From: Curtobacterium sp. MCBD17_013
Lineage (GTDB): Bacteria; Actinomycetota; Actinomycetes; Actinomycetales; Microbacteriaceae
Length of the DNA: 64,000 nucleotides
Reading direction: 5' to 3'
Assembly: GCF_003234565.1 (NCBI RefSeq)
Contig: NZ_QKTU01000005.1
Location: 62,001-126,000 of the forward strand
In this document: positions 43,580 to 52,745 of the stretch, piece after piece
Layout: every line of letters begins with the position of its first letter
How positions within the stretch are numbered: the stretch's first letter is position 1
Notes under the pieces: model-generated
Database searches by the model: none
What the model saw: only the letters and a program-made list of their open reading frames with translations
What the model was told of the DNA's origin: nothing
Position numbers and translations under genes: made by a program

Positions 43580-44446
43580 CAGCAACGCCCGCCGCTCCAT
43601 GAGCGCGATCCGGCGGAGCAGCGGCCGCCGCTGCCCGGCCGGGAGGACCGCCACCGCGCCCCGGAACCGCCGCAGCTCCTCGCCGATCCCGTCCGGCGCT
43701 CCACCCGCCGGCAGTCCGGCCCGACGCCACGCGAACCACGAGGGACGGAACCCGACGGTCGCGAGCGCGAGCGCGTCGAACGCCTCGTGGACGAGCTCGG
43801 TGTCCGCGCGGGCGGCCCGCCACCACGACTGTGCCGTGATCTGGCCGGGGTGGCGTCGGTAGAGGACCGCCGGGACCCGGTCCCGCACGAGCCGGAGCCC
43901 CGCACCGGCAGCGCGGAGCCAGAGGTCGTAGTCCTCGGACGCGACGGATCGGCATCCGCCGAGGTCTCGGATCAGCCGGGTGCGCGCGGTCATCGTCGGG
44001 TTCATGAAGGGGTTCTCGAGCAGCAGCGCGAACGGCGCCGCCGCAGCGGACAGTCGGCGGAGCGGTTGTGGGCGCGCGACGGGTGTACCGGGGAGCCAGT
44101 CGACCGCGGGCGCGAACACGAGGTCCGCGGACCGCAGCAGGGCGAGCTGTCGCCGGAACCGGAACGGCGCGCACACGTCGTCCGCGTCCATGCGTGCGAC
44201 GACGGGCGCCGTGACCTCGTCGAGCAGGGTGTTCATGCCGGCGGCGATCCCGACGCTCGGCCCGACCAGGACGCGGAGCCGGGCGTCCCGGATCCGCTCG
44301 AGCACCCCGAGCGTGTCGTCCGTGCTGCCGTCGTCGCGCACCAGGAGCTCGCCGTCCTCGGGGAGCGCGCGGAGGACCGTCCGCACGGCCGTGCCGACCG
44401 TGCCGGCCGCGTTCCGGGCAGGCATGACGCAGGTGATCGTGGGCAT
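43574..44446 (-). CDS. Family 2 glycosyltransferase
   Basis: This 290-residue soluble GT-A protein starts MPTITCVMPARNAAGTV, then LLVRDDGSTDDT (nucleotide-sugar Asp), VVARMDADDVCAP (DxD-type metal motif) and SEDYDLWLRAAGAG (the ED motif of the catalytic base region). It should transfer a sugar from a nucleotide sugar to a surface glycan or lipid. The ATG follows AGGAGGACC. It stands alone without other polysaccharide genes, so the acceptor is unknown. The 181-bp gap upstream (44447-44627) shows no gene. Confidence 0.9.
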   Translation of the reverse strand: MPTITCVMPARNAAGTVGTAVRTVLRALPEDGELLVRDDGSTDDTLGVLERIRDARLRVLVGPSVGIAAGMNTLLDEVTAPVVARMDADDVCAPFRFRRQLALLRSADLVFAPAVDWLPGTPVARPQPLRRLSAAAAPFALLLENPFMNPTMTARTRLIRDLGGCRSVASEDYDLWLRAAGAGLRLVRDRVPAVLYRRHPGQITAQSWWRAARADTELVHEAFDALALATVGFRPSWFAWRRAGLPAGGAPDGIGEELRRFRGAVAVLPAGQRRPLLRRIALMERRALLR

Positions 44447-44627
44447 GGCGGTCCTCCTCGGCGTTCCGGGCATGCTGCCGGGACCGCGGCGCGCCGCATC
44501 CGCCGGGAGGCGCGGCACCACCGGTCCGCGCCCGTCGCGTCACCCGCGGCCTCACCCCGAGCGGTGGGGATCCGCCGGAGGGCCGTCGCCCGCCGTCCCG
44601 GTCCGCCGCCATCTGCTCGGGCTCGGT

Positions 44628-46394
44628 TCAGTCGTCCTCGCTGATCGCGGCGAGGCGGAGCTCCTCGACGTCGAACCGGCCCTGCACGCGACGCATCACC
44701 GCGTCGTCGATGGCCCGGGAGCGTCGGAGGTCGTCGACGGCCGTCCGCTTCGCTTCGAGCAGCGCGAGCCGCAGCGCGATGTCGGCCTGCTCGGCCTCCC
44801 GTTCGAGCTGGATCTCGTCGGGCTCGCCGTCCGTCGCATCCTCAGCAGCCCCGCCGATCAGGTCCTCCGCGTCGGGGCCGTCGGCACCTGCAGCCATGGC
44901 TTCGCCGGCCGATCCGCCCGTGCCGCCGATCACCGCGGCGGACACGGTCACCCCGGCGTCCGCCGCCGCCCGACTCGCCGCCGCGGCGTCGCCCTCGGCG
45001 GCCTCCGCATCGCGCCGCAGCCGCTCGAGGCGGCGCCCGTAGTCGGCGCGCAGGTCCTCGCGGACCTCCTCGGGCGACTCGAGCCGGCTCGCGACGTCGT
45101 CGAGCGAATCGAGCGCCCCCTGCAGGGCCGCCCGCTCTGCCTCGATCTCCTCCCGTTGCTCCTCGGGATCCTCGGGCAGGCGTGCCCATCGCACGATCAC
45201 GGGCATCGTGAGTCCCTCGACCACGAGCGTCACGAGGATGACGACGAACGTCGCCGCGATGACGAGGTCGCGGTCGTGGACCGGGCTCCCGTCGGACATG
45301 GCGCGCGGGACACCGAGCGCGGCCGCGAGGGACACCGCACCCCGGAACCCGGCCCACGCGATCGGCATGCGCTCCCGGAAGTGCAGGTGCCGGTCGCGCT
45401 CCCCCGCCCGCCGGTCGAGCAACCGGCTCGCGTACGGGGTCGTGTTGACCCAGAGGAACCGCATGCCGATCACCGCGGCGGTGCTCCCGAGCCCGAGCGC
45501 GAGTGCCGTCACCCAGTCGTCGTGGAGCACGGCGAGGAGCGTCGGGTGGAAGTCGAGTCCGACGAGCACGAACAGCGCGCCGTTGAGCAGGTAGGACGTG
45601 ACCTGCCAGAAGCCGTACCCCTGGACCCGCGCGTGCGCACTGATGACGCGGTGCCCGATCTGCGTCAGGAGCAACCCCGCCGTGACCACCGAGACGACCC
45701 CGGAGACGCCGAACAGCTCGGCGGGCAGGTACGCGAGGAACGGGGTGAGCACGCTGAGCGTGTTCTCGAGCAGCCGGTTGTCGAGGTACCGCCGCACCCA
45801 GTAGACGATGAGACCGACCGCCAGGCCGATCGCGATGCCGAACCCGTACGAGGCGAAGAACCGCACGACCGCGCCCCACACGTCGATGTCCTGCCCGCTC
45901 ACCACGGCGCCCACGGCGACCGAGTAGAGGACGAGCGCGGTGCCGTCGTTGACGAGGCTCTCGGCCCGCAGCGTCGTGATGAGCCGCCGGGGCAACCGCG
46001 CGGCCACCGCAGCGACCGCCGTGGCGTCGGTCGGGGCGAGGACCGCGCCGAGCGTGATCGACAGCGCCCAGGTCAGCCCGAGCAGGTGTGCGACGACCGC
46101 GACCACCGCGGCCGTGGCGAACACGAGACCCACCGCGAGCAGCGCGATCGTGCGCAGGTTGCTCCGGATCTCGCGCAGTGACGTGTTGAGGGACTCCCAG
46201 TACAGGAGTGCGGGGAGGAACAGCAGCAGCACCGCTTCGGACGGCAGCCGCACGCCGCCGAGCCCCGGCAGGAACCCGACCCCCGCGCCCAGCACCAGGA
46301 GGACGAGCGGCGCCGCGACGCGGATGCGTTGGGCGACCACGCCCCCGACGAGGATGGTCGCGCCGAGCACGACGGCGAGCTCGAGTCCGTCCAC
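44628..46394 (-). CDS. CPA1-type Na+/H+ antiporter (NhaP/YjcE-like)
   Basis: This 588-residue protein has about 12 membrane helices (residues 1-400) with APTDATAVAAVAARLP and LRAESLVNDGTALVLYSVAV, the conserved ND pair of the CPA1 ion site, and FRGAVSLAAALGVPRA. A long cytoplasmic tail (about 410-588) has a helical part, an Ala/Gly-rich low-complexity insertion (GGTGGSAGEAMAAGADG) and a final charged helix. It expels sodium in exchange for protons for pH and salt homeostasis. GTG start with AGGA upstream. Confidence 0.9.
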   Translation of the reverse strand: MDGLELAVVLGATILVGGVVAQRIRVAAPLVLLVLGAGVGFLPGLGGVRLPSEAVLLLFLPALLYWESLNTSLREIRSNLRTIALLAVGLVFATAAVVAVVAHLLGLTWALSITLGAVLAPTDATAVAAVAARLPRRLITTLRAESLVNDGTALVLYSVAVGAVVSGQDIDVWGAVVRFFASYGFGIAIGLAVGLIVYWVRRYLDNRLLENTLSVLTPFLAYLPAELFGVSGVVSVVTAGLLLTQIGHRVISAHARVQGYGFWQVTSYLLNGALFVLVGLDFHPTLLAVLHDDWVTALALGLGSTAAVIGMRFLWVNTTPYASRLLDRRAGERDRHLHFRERMPIAWAGFRGAVSLAAALGVPRAMSDGSPVHDRDLVIAATFVVILVTLVVEGLTMPVIVRWARLPEDPEEQREEIEAERAALQGALDSLDDVASRLESPEEVREDLRADYGRRLERLRRDAEAAEGDAAAASRAAADAGVTVSAAVIGGTGGSAGEAMAAGADGPDAEDLIGGAAEDATDGEPDEIQLEREAEQADIALRLALLEAKRTAVDDLRRSRAIDDAVMRRVQGRFDVEELRLAAISEDD

Positions 46395-46497
46395 CCGTCC
46401 TGTCTACTCGGCGGCGGGCCGGGACACCGCCTCGGGGCCGGTTGCAGCACGTCCTCAGCAGCGCGGCGGGGACCTCCTCGGCGGGTCGCGACGGGAC

Positions 46498-48864
46498 CTA
46501 CTCGGCGGGTCGCGGCGCCTGCGGTGCGGCATGTCGGCGCCCGCGACCGGTCCACGCTCTCGACGGCGCGAGAGACGGCGGCCACACCCGGGACAGCACC
46601 CGGCGCCAGGGTGACACGGCTGCGTCGAGCCCGACCCGGACCTCCCGAACGGCGTCCCGCAACCGGTCCTGGTCGACCGGTGCGGTACCCGGTCGTGCGT
46701 AGCGCTCGCGGTCGAGCGCGTCGACCACCGTCCCCAGCGGCGTCAGCGTCACCGGCGGCAGGGTGGCGCCCAGGCGCGTCAGCACCGCTCGGGCCGTCCG
46801 GGCCGCGAGCGCGGGATCGTCCGGCGGCACCGTCGCCGGCGTGAACCCGTGGTCGGCGACGTCGTCGATCACCTCGCGCCAGGCGTTCGCGGCGGGATCG
46901 CGACCGGTCTGGACCAGTCCGAGACGTCGACGACGGCGGAGGGTGCGGAACAGTCCCGGACCGACCAGCGCACCGAGCGCCACGAGGACCGCGAGGGCGA
47001 TCTCCCACGTCGCCGAGCCGCCGTCCGGTCCGCCCGTGCCAGCGCCGGACGCAGCATCCGGCGTCGGCGACGCCGACGAGGGCTGCGCGGTCGGCTGGTT
47101 CGCGGGCGCGGAGCGGAGGGGCGTGACCGTCGGGAGCGAGGTCGGCGACGCGGTGGCGGGCAGCTCGGCGTCCGACTGGTCCTGTGCGACCGGCGTCGGC
47201 TCGAAGCCCACCCAGCCGGCGCCCTTGATGTACAACTCGGGCCACGAGTGCAGCTGCCGGTTCGAGACGACGTACTCGCCGTCCTTCTGCGTGCCGCCCG
47301 GCCGGTACCCGACCGCGATGCGCGACGGGATCCCGAGCACCCGGGCCATGACCGCCATCGCCGAGGCGAAGTGCACGCAGTACCCGGCCCGCACCTGCAG
47401 GAACTTCGCGACGACGTCCATGCTGTCGCCGTCGTACCCCTGCTCGACGGGCGCCGTCTCGGAGTAGGTGAAGCGGCCGCTCCGGAACCACGACTCGAGT
47501 GCGCGTGCCTGCTCGTACTGGTCACCCGCCGTCCCGGCGACGCGCTCGGCGGCGGCGCGGATGCTCCCGGGGAGGTTGCGCGGCAGCTGGAGGTCGGTGT
47601 GGAGCTGGGCGGACGTCGGACGGTTCCAGTCGCCACTCGCGATCATGCCGAAGCGACCGTGCTGGGCGATCGCGTCGAGGTAGGGGTTGGCGAACGTCGC
47701 GACCCCGTACGCCTGGTAGACGTCGCCGCGGCGGGTCGTCTGCCCGGTGGACCGGACGGTGTTCGACCGCCCCATCCACCGCCACTGGGTGAGGTCGAGC
47801 GCGGTCGACCGGGACTGGATCCCGACCGCACCCGACGGCAGCGGCAGGTACTGGCTCGACAGCCCCGTGACCCGGACCTGGACGTCCTCGCGGCTGGCGA
47901 CCCGCGGGTTCACCCCGGTGGCGAACTGGCCCTGGTCGGCACTCGGGGCGGTGCTGGCATCGACCACCGAGGGCACCCAGTCGCCCGTGCCGAACTCGTC
48001 GAGGTCCGCGAGCTTGAGGTACTCCGGCACCCCCGTCGTCGTCCGGTAGCGGAACACCTCGATCTCGCTCGGACGCCGCAGGTCGTCACCGAGTTTGAGG
48101 AGGGTGCCGGGGCGCCCGGGGTTGATCGGGGCCTGGATCGCGCCCGTGACCCCCGACAGCCAGCTGGCGTCGATCGGGACGACGGTCGGCAGGCCCACCG
48201 CGACGACGAGGGCGACCGCGCCGATCACCATCGCCGGGAACGCCTGCTGCACGGGCCGGACCGACAACCAGAGGACGAGCAGGAACGCCATGCCCGTGAG
48301 CACGACGAGCACCACGCTCGGCGCCGTTCCCGTCACGGTCCCCGGGACGACGAGTGCGACGAACGCGGGCACGGCGGCGAGGGCGGCCGTGGGCGCGATG
48401 ACCGCGACGAACAGGGCGACGCCGGCGGTCCAGACGAGCGTGACGGACACGACGAGCTGCACCGCGTCGGTCTCGGGGAGCGGCGCGGGGTTCACCTTGA
48501 TCGCGAGCAGCGCCTGCCCGAGCGCGCCGCTGCGGTCGAGCCACCCGAGCGGCTCCGTGCCGTCGAGGATCGCCAGCGCGCATGAGCCGCCGACGAGGGT
48601 GACGACGAGCGCGACGAAGCGGGCCCACCGCGGGCGGGTGCGGACGGCGAGCATCACGCCCACGAGCAGGGCGGTGACGACGAGCGCGGAGACCCACCAC
48701 GCGATCCCCTGCACGAGCGGGCGGACGGCGAGCGACGCCACGACCACGGGCAGCGCCGCGGCGGCCACGAGCGTGCGGCTCGGCGTGCCCGGGTCCTCGT
48801 CGGTGCGGTCGTCGCGCTCGAGGACGTCACGGCCCGTGACCGGGCGACGGGCGGTGTCGGTCAT
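46498..48864 (-). CDS. Transglutaminase-like membrane protein (TgpA/DUF3488 type)
   Basis: This 788-residue protein has a membrane domain of about six helices (residues 30-220), a roughly 200-residue extracytoplasmic region, and a transglutaminase core with Cys in VRAGYCVHFASAMAVMARV, IPSRIAVGYRPGG and His in NRQLHSWPELYIKG. A Ser/Thr/Pro-rich linker, a further helix and a cytoplasmic DUF4129-like tail complete it. The order MoxR-DUF58-transglutaminase is conserved in actinobacteria and has been linked to cell-envelope maturation, though its substrate is unproven. It overlaps the DUF58 stop by 4 bp. Its TAG stop lies in a duplicated 21-bp sequence. Confidence 0.9.
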   Translation of the reverse strand: MTDTARRPVTGRDVLERDDRTDEDPGTPSRTLVAAAALPVVVASLAVRPLVQGIAWWVSALVVTALLVGVMLAVRTRPRWARFVALVVTLVGGSCALAILDGTEPLGWLDRSGALGQALLAIKVNPAPLPETDAVQLVVSVTLVWTAGVALFVAVIAPTAALAAVPAFVALVVPGTVTGTAPSVVLVVLTGMAFLLVLWLSVRPVQQAFPAMVIGAVALVVAVGLPTVVPIDASWLSGVTGAIQAPINPGRPGTLLKLGDDLRRPSEIEVFRYRTTTGVPEYLKLADLDEFGTGDWVPSVVDASTAPSADQGQFATGVNPRVASREDVQVRVTGLSSQYLPLPSGAVGIQSRSTALDLTQWRWMGRSNTVRSTGQTTRRGDVYQAYGVATFANPYLDAIAQHGRFGMIASGDWNRPTSAQLHTDLQLPRNLPGSIRAAAERVAGTAGDQYEQARALESWFRSGRFTYSETAPVEQGYDGDSMDVVAKFLQVRAGYCVHFASAMAVMARVLGIPSRIAVGYRPGGTQKDGEYVVSNRQLHSWPELYIKGAGWVGFEPTPVAQDQSDAELPATASPTSLPTVTPLRSAPANQPTAQPSSASPTPDAASGAGTGGPDGGSATWEIALAVLVALGALVGPGLFRTLRRRRRLGLVQTGRDPAANAWREVIDDVADHGFTPATVPPDDPALAARTARAVLTRLGATLPPVTLTPLGTVVDALDRERYARPGTAPVDQDRLRDAVREVRVGLDAAVSPWRRVLSRVWPPSLAPSRAWTGRGRRHAAPQAPRPAE

Positions 48865-50084
48865 CGGACACTCCCGCCCACGGGAACCACGAGGACGCGC
48901 CATCCGGCACGGTCGAGGACCCCGCGAGCGGCTGCGTCCGGTGGCGTGATCGCCACGAGGAGCCCGCGCGAGGCCGGGGGCGTGCGAGCGACGAGCTCTG
49001 ACGCCTGCTCCGCCGTGCACTGGCCCGTGACGACCGCGGTCATGCCGTGCACGTCGACGGCACGGACCTCGGGCAGGACCTCGGCCACCGGGCGCGCGTC
49101 GGAGCGCAGCGTGACGTCGGCGAGTCCGACGAGCACGGACGCCAGGTCCCCCGCGGGCGACGGCTGGACGTCGTCCGCGGTGACGAGGGCGACGCGGGAC
49201 GTCCGCGCGGCGAGCACCCGTGCGACGCTCGCGGCGACGACGACCGCGTGCTCGAACGCGGCGTCCCCGGCCATGTCGGACAGCTCGGCGAACGGGTCGC
49301 GGCCGAGCTCCTGGTAGGAGGCGCGGCGCACGTCGAGCAGGACGGTCGCCTCGGGCGGCTGGGCCTGTGCGGTCTGCCGGACGTGGAGTTCGCCGCGCTT
49401 GGCGCTCTGCCCCCAGTGCACGCGGCGGATGGGATCGCCCGGTCGGTAGGGCCGGAGTTCGCTGTCGTCCGCGGACCCGCCTTGGCCGGTTCGTCCGGCC
49501 TCGGCCGAGACCGCACCCGAGAGCACGCCCGTCTCGATCGCGCCGAGCACCGTGGTGCGGGGCACGACGACGATCTCCTGCGCCGCCACGACGACCCGGT
49601 CGACGTGGACGAGTCCGAACGGGTCGGCGACACGGACCGTCGCCGGACCCAACCGGGGACGACCGCGGCGCGCGGCGATGGCCTCGACGGTGAGCCGCGC
49701 CGGGGGACGACCCGACCCGACGTCGACGAGGGCCTCGAGGTCCCCTGCCGATGCGAAGTGGTCGTCGAGGCGGTCACGCACGAGCACCCGCACGACGCCG
49801 AGCGCCCGCTGCCGACCCTCGACCAGCAGCGTGGCGCGGAACACGGCACCGGCCTCGATCGTCGTACGCGGGACCTGCCGCGTCGCCCGGATCGGTCCGG
49901 CGGCGACCATCGCGACGACGGCGCCGAGGACGACGAGCACGAGGACGAGGAGCCCGGCCGTCACCGCGAGGCTCGTCGTCGCCACGAGCCCGGCCCCGAC
50001 CAGACCGATGCCCACCGCGACCGTGGTCCACCCACGTGAGGTCGGGCGCGGCAGGGCGACCCGACCGCGGCGGGTCCCGGGCAT
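48861..50084 (-). CDS. DUF58 domain protein of the MoxR operon
   Basis: This 407-residue protein has two N-terminal membrane helices (about 20-65) and a cytosolic DUF58/vWA-like region. The DUF58 hallmark is LRPYRPGDPIRRVHWGQSAKR followed by GELHVRQ and a MIDAS-like start ATVLLDVRRASY. DUF58 proteins are thought to be handled by their MoxR AAA+ partner. The ATG overlaps the MoxR stop by one base (TGATG) and its own stop overlaps the transglutaminase start. Confidence 0.9.
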   Translation of the reverse strand: MPGTRRGRVALPRPTSRGWTTVAVGIGLVGAGLVATTSLAVTAGLLVLVLVVLGAVVAMVAAGPIRATRQVPRTTIEAGAVFRATLLVEGRQRALGVVRVLVRDRLDDHFASAGDLEALVDVGSGRPPARLTVEAIAARRGRPRLGPATVRVADPFGLVHVDRVVVAAQEIVVVPRTTVLGAIETGVLSGAVSAEAGRTGQGGSADDSELRPYRPGDPIRRVHWGQSAKRGELHVRQTAQAQPPEATVLLDVRRASYQELGRDPFAELSDMAGDAAFEHAVVVAASVARVLAARTSRVALVTADDVQPSPAGDLASVLVGLADVTLRSDARPVAEVLPEVRAVDVHGMTAVVTGQCTAEQASELVARTPPASRGLLVAITPPDAAARGVLDRAGWRVLVVPVGGSVR

Positions 50085-51109
50085 CAGGACGGCACGGCCG
50101 CGGCGCCGAACGGCACCGCCGTGTCGGCGACGATACGGACGACGACGTCACGAGCGGCGTCCTCGGCACCGCCGCCGAGGTTCCGGGCGACGGGCACGAG
50201 GCGGTGCGCGAGCACGACCGGGGCGAGCGCGGCGACGTCGTCGGGGGTGACGAACGGACGACCCTCGAGCGCGGCGCGAGCCCGTGCAGCACCGGCGAGG
50301 TGCAGGGTCGACCGCGGACTCGCACCGAGCAGCAGGTCCGGGTGCCTCCGGGTCGAGCGGACGATGTCGACGACGTAGCCCTCGACGTCGGGCGCGACGT
50401 GCACGGCGTGCACGGCCCGGATCATCGCCGCGAGGGTCGCGACGTCGACGATGGGCCGCAGTGCCGACATCGGGTCGCCGACGCCACGGCTGCGGAGCAT
50501 CTCGCGTTCGGCGTCGAGGCTCGGGTAGCCCATCGTGATACGGGCCATGAAGCGGTCACGCTGTGCCTCGGGCAGTGGGTACGTGCCCTCCATGTCGATG
50601 GGATTCTGCGTCGCGACGATCATGAACGGCGACTCGAGGGGCCGTGTCACGCCGTCGACCGTGACCTGCGACTCCGCCATGGCCTCGAGCAGGGCGGACT
50701 GGGTCTTGGGGCTCGTCCGGTTGATCTCGTCACCGATGACCACGTTCGCGAACACGGGCCCGGGGGCGAACCGAAAGGACCCGGACGCCTGGTCGTAGAT
50801 GTTCACGCCCGTCACGTCGGACGGCAGCATGTCGCTCGTGAACTGGATGCGGCTCACCGACCCACCGACCGTGGCCGCGAGGGCCTTCGCGAGCACGGTC
50901 TTGCCGACACCCGGGACGTCCTCCACGAGCAGGTGCCCCTCGGCCAGCATGACCGTCAGCGCGGTGCGGATCGCCTCGGTCTTGCCGTCCACGACCGTGC
51001 CCACCGCACGCACGATCGCGTCGCCCGCGGAGCGGATCTCGTCGACCGGGAACGATGCCCCCGCCCCGCCCGGTCCCCCCGGATCGGCGACGTCAGCGCT
51101 GTGTGGCAA
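50084..51109 (-). CDS. MoxR-family AAA+ ATPase
   Basis: This 341-residue AAA+ protein has Walker A VEDVPGVGKTVLAKA (Gly67-Thr71), Walker B VVIGDEINRTSPK, sensor 1 MIVATQNPIDMEG and the ARP/arginine-finger region LPEAQRDRFMARI. MoxR ATPases act as chaperones that mature or insert metal into vWA-containing partners, here the DUF58 protein. The start is an unusual TTG at 51109, supported by GGAGG 6 bp upstream on the reverse strand; no ATG or GTG lies nearby in frame before the conserved part. First gene of the three-gene operon. Confidence 0.9.
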   Translation of the reverse strand: MPHSADVADPGGPGGAGASFPVDEIRSAGDAIVRAVGTVVDGKTEAIRTALTVMLAEGHLLVEDVPGVGKTVLAKALAATVGGSVSRIQFTSDMLPSDVTGVNIYDQASGSFRFAPGPVFANVVIGDEINRTSPKTQSALLEAMAESQVTVDGVTRPLESPFMIVATQNPIDMEGTYPLPEAQRDRFMARITMGYPSLDAEREMLRSRGVGDPMSALRPIVDVATLAAMIRAVHAVHVAPDVEGYVVDIVRSTRRHPDLLLGASPRSTLHLAGAARARAALEGRPFVTPDDVAALAPVVLAHRLVPVARNLGGGAEDAARDVVVRIVADTAVPFGAAAVPS

Positions 51110-51222
51110 GCCGGACCTCCAGGCTCGTAGGACGTGTCCGGGAATGCTACCTCGGGCCGATGGCAGCCCCCTCCGCGACGGCGGGCGCCGTCCTGTACCC
51201 CTCTCGGTGGCAGGATCGGTGC

Positions 51223-52152
51223 ATGGCGGACCACGTTCTCGAGCCCACGACCGACACGGCGATCGACGTCTTCACGGCGGAGCGCGCGCCCGTCCTGCGG
51301 GCGTCCCCCGGCGACACCGTCACCGTCCGCACGCTGAGCGCGGCCGGGTACCTCGAACGGCAGCAGGAGCCGGGCCAGGAGGTCCCGACACTCATCACGA
51401 GCCGCCGCGGCCACTGCCTCGTCGGCCCCGTCGCGCTCACCGGCGCGCTGCCCGGGCAGGTGCTCGCCGTGCGGTTCGACGCCCTGGTCCCCGGGACCTG
51501 GGGCTACACCGGCTCGGGCGGCGTCGACAACGAGCTGAACCGGGCCCTCGGTCTCGCCGACACCGCGACGCGGGGGCCGCTGCTCTGGGACATCGACGCC
51601 GAGGCCGGCGTGGCACGGAACCAGCTCGGCCTGGGCGTCCGGACCGCACCGTTCCTCGGCGTCGTGGGCGTGCCTCCCGAGCCGACCGGCGAGCACTCGA
51701 CCATCCCGCCGCGGCCCGTCGGCGGCGGGAACATCGACTGCCGCGAGCTCGTCGCAGGCGCGACGCTGTACCTCCCGGTCACCGTGCCGGACGCGCTCCT
51801 GTTCGTCGGCGACGGCCACGCGGCGCAGGGCGACGGCGAGGTCTCGGGCACCGCCGTCGAGTGCGACATGACGACGACGATGACGCTGTCCCTGCTCGAC
51901 ACGGCACCGGTCCCGGGCGTCCACGCCGACACCCCGGCGGGTCGGATCACCTTCGGGTTCGACGCCGACCTCAACGCGGCGACCGCCACGGCCCTCAACG
52001 CCATGGTCGACTGGATCGCTGCGCTGCACGACGTCACCCGCGCGCAGGCCCTGGCGATGGCGAGTGTCGCCGTCAGCATGCGGGTCACCCAGATCGCGAA
52101 CCAGACGTGGGGCGTGCACGCGCTGCTGCCGCACGACGCGATCCTCGTCTGA
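51223..52152 (+). CDS. Acetamidase/formamidase family protein
   Basis: This 309-residue enzyme has the FmdA_AmdA pattern: HCLVGPVALTGALPGQVLAV, GTWGYTG, RTAPFLGVVGVPPEPTGEHS, then PRPVGGGNIDCRELVAGATLYLPV and LLFVGDGHAAQGDGEVSGTAVEC. The GGNID-C-R and GDGHA-QGDGE blocks hold the metal ligands and acidic residues of the active site. It should hydrolyse formamide, acetamide or a related short amide to ammonia and acid. The ATG at 51223 is chosen from N-terminal sense. No amide transporter is adjacent. Confidence 0.9.
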   Translation: MADHVLEPTTDTAIDVFTAERAPVLRASPGDTVTVRTLSAAGYLERQQEPGQEVPTLITSRRGHCLVGPVALTGALPGQVLAVRFDALVPGTWGYTGSGGVDNELNRALGLADTATRGPLLWDIDAEAGVARNQLGLGVRTAPFLGVVGVPPEPTGEHSTIPPRPVGGGNIDCRELVAGATLYLPVTVPDALLFVGDGHAAQGDGEVSGTAVECDMTTTMTLSLLDTAPVPGVHADTPAGRITFGFDADLNAATATALNAMVDWIAALHDVTRAQALAMASVAVSMRVTQIANQTWGVHALLPHDAILV

Positions 52153-52228
52153 GGCGGCGCACCGCCTCCGCCGTCGCGCGGCGTCGCACCGACTCGCACC
52201 GACGTCGCACCGACGTCGCACCGGCGTC

Positions 52229-52294
52229 GATGAGCCGCGGAACGGACTGTGAACCGGGGCGATGCGCGGCTCCTGGTCCGTTCCGCGGCTCATC
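52229..52294. repeat. Long inverted repeat between convergent genes
   Basis: Perfect 19-bp arms (52229-52247 and 52276-52294, starting GATGAGCCGCGGAACGGAC) enclose a 28-nt spacer. It is preceded at 52190-52228 by GACGTCGCACC-type 11-bp tandem repeats. It may act as a terminator for the acetamidase and the Excalibur gene, but the arms are longer than needed. Confidence 0.75.
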
Positions 52295-52324
52295 CCGCTG
52301 GCGCGGCCGCCGAGGGGCGCCGGG

Positions 52325-52621
52325 TCAGTCCGCCTCGCAGGCGATCCCGTCCTTGTCGGCGTCGAGCTTGCTGTTCGCCGAGTACAGGGCGTTGTCCTTC
52401 TTGACGGTGCCCTTGAGCTTGCGGTGCTCGACCGTGCCGTTGGTGTGGTGCACCGTGTTGTACGTCACCGAGGTCTTGGCGATGCCGCCCGAGTAGACCT
52501 TGTGCACGGCGGTGCAGTTGGCGTACTTGGTGGTGGCTGCCTCGGCGGCGGTGGCGTTGCCCACCCCGGCGACCGCGACCGCCGTGAGCACGAGGCCGAT
52601 GGTGATGGCGCGCTTGCGCAT
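52325..52621 (-). CDS. Small secreted Excalibur-domain protein
   Basis: This 98-residue protein has a Sec signal peptide (MRKRAITIGLVLTAVAVAGV...AEAA, cleavage around residue 29) and a mature part with ANCTAVHKVYSGGIAK and the C-terminal LDADKDGIACEAD. D-x-D-x-D-G-x-x-C-E is the Excalibur calcium-binding signature, and the two Cys (NC and AC) probably form its disulphide. Such proteins occur on actinobacterial surfaces, function unknown. The ATG follows GGAGGGGAAG. Confidence 0.92.
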   Translation of the reverse strand: MRKRAITIGLVLTAVAVAGVGNATAAEAATTKYANCTAVHKVYSGGIAKTSVTYNTVHHTNGTVEHRKLKGTVKKDNALYSANSKLDADKDGIACEAD

Positions 52622-52745
52622 CTTCCCCTCCGTGCGCCGCCGGGTTCGGGTCCGCGGCGCTGCGACCGGATCCACCGATCAGCGTCAGCATAGGGGTCGC
52701 GAGGAGTCCTCGCGTACCTCCGAAGCGGCGGTGTCCGGAGGGTCG

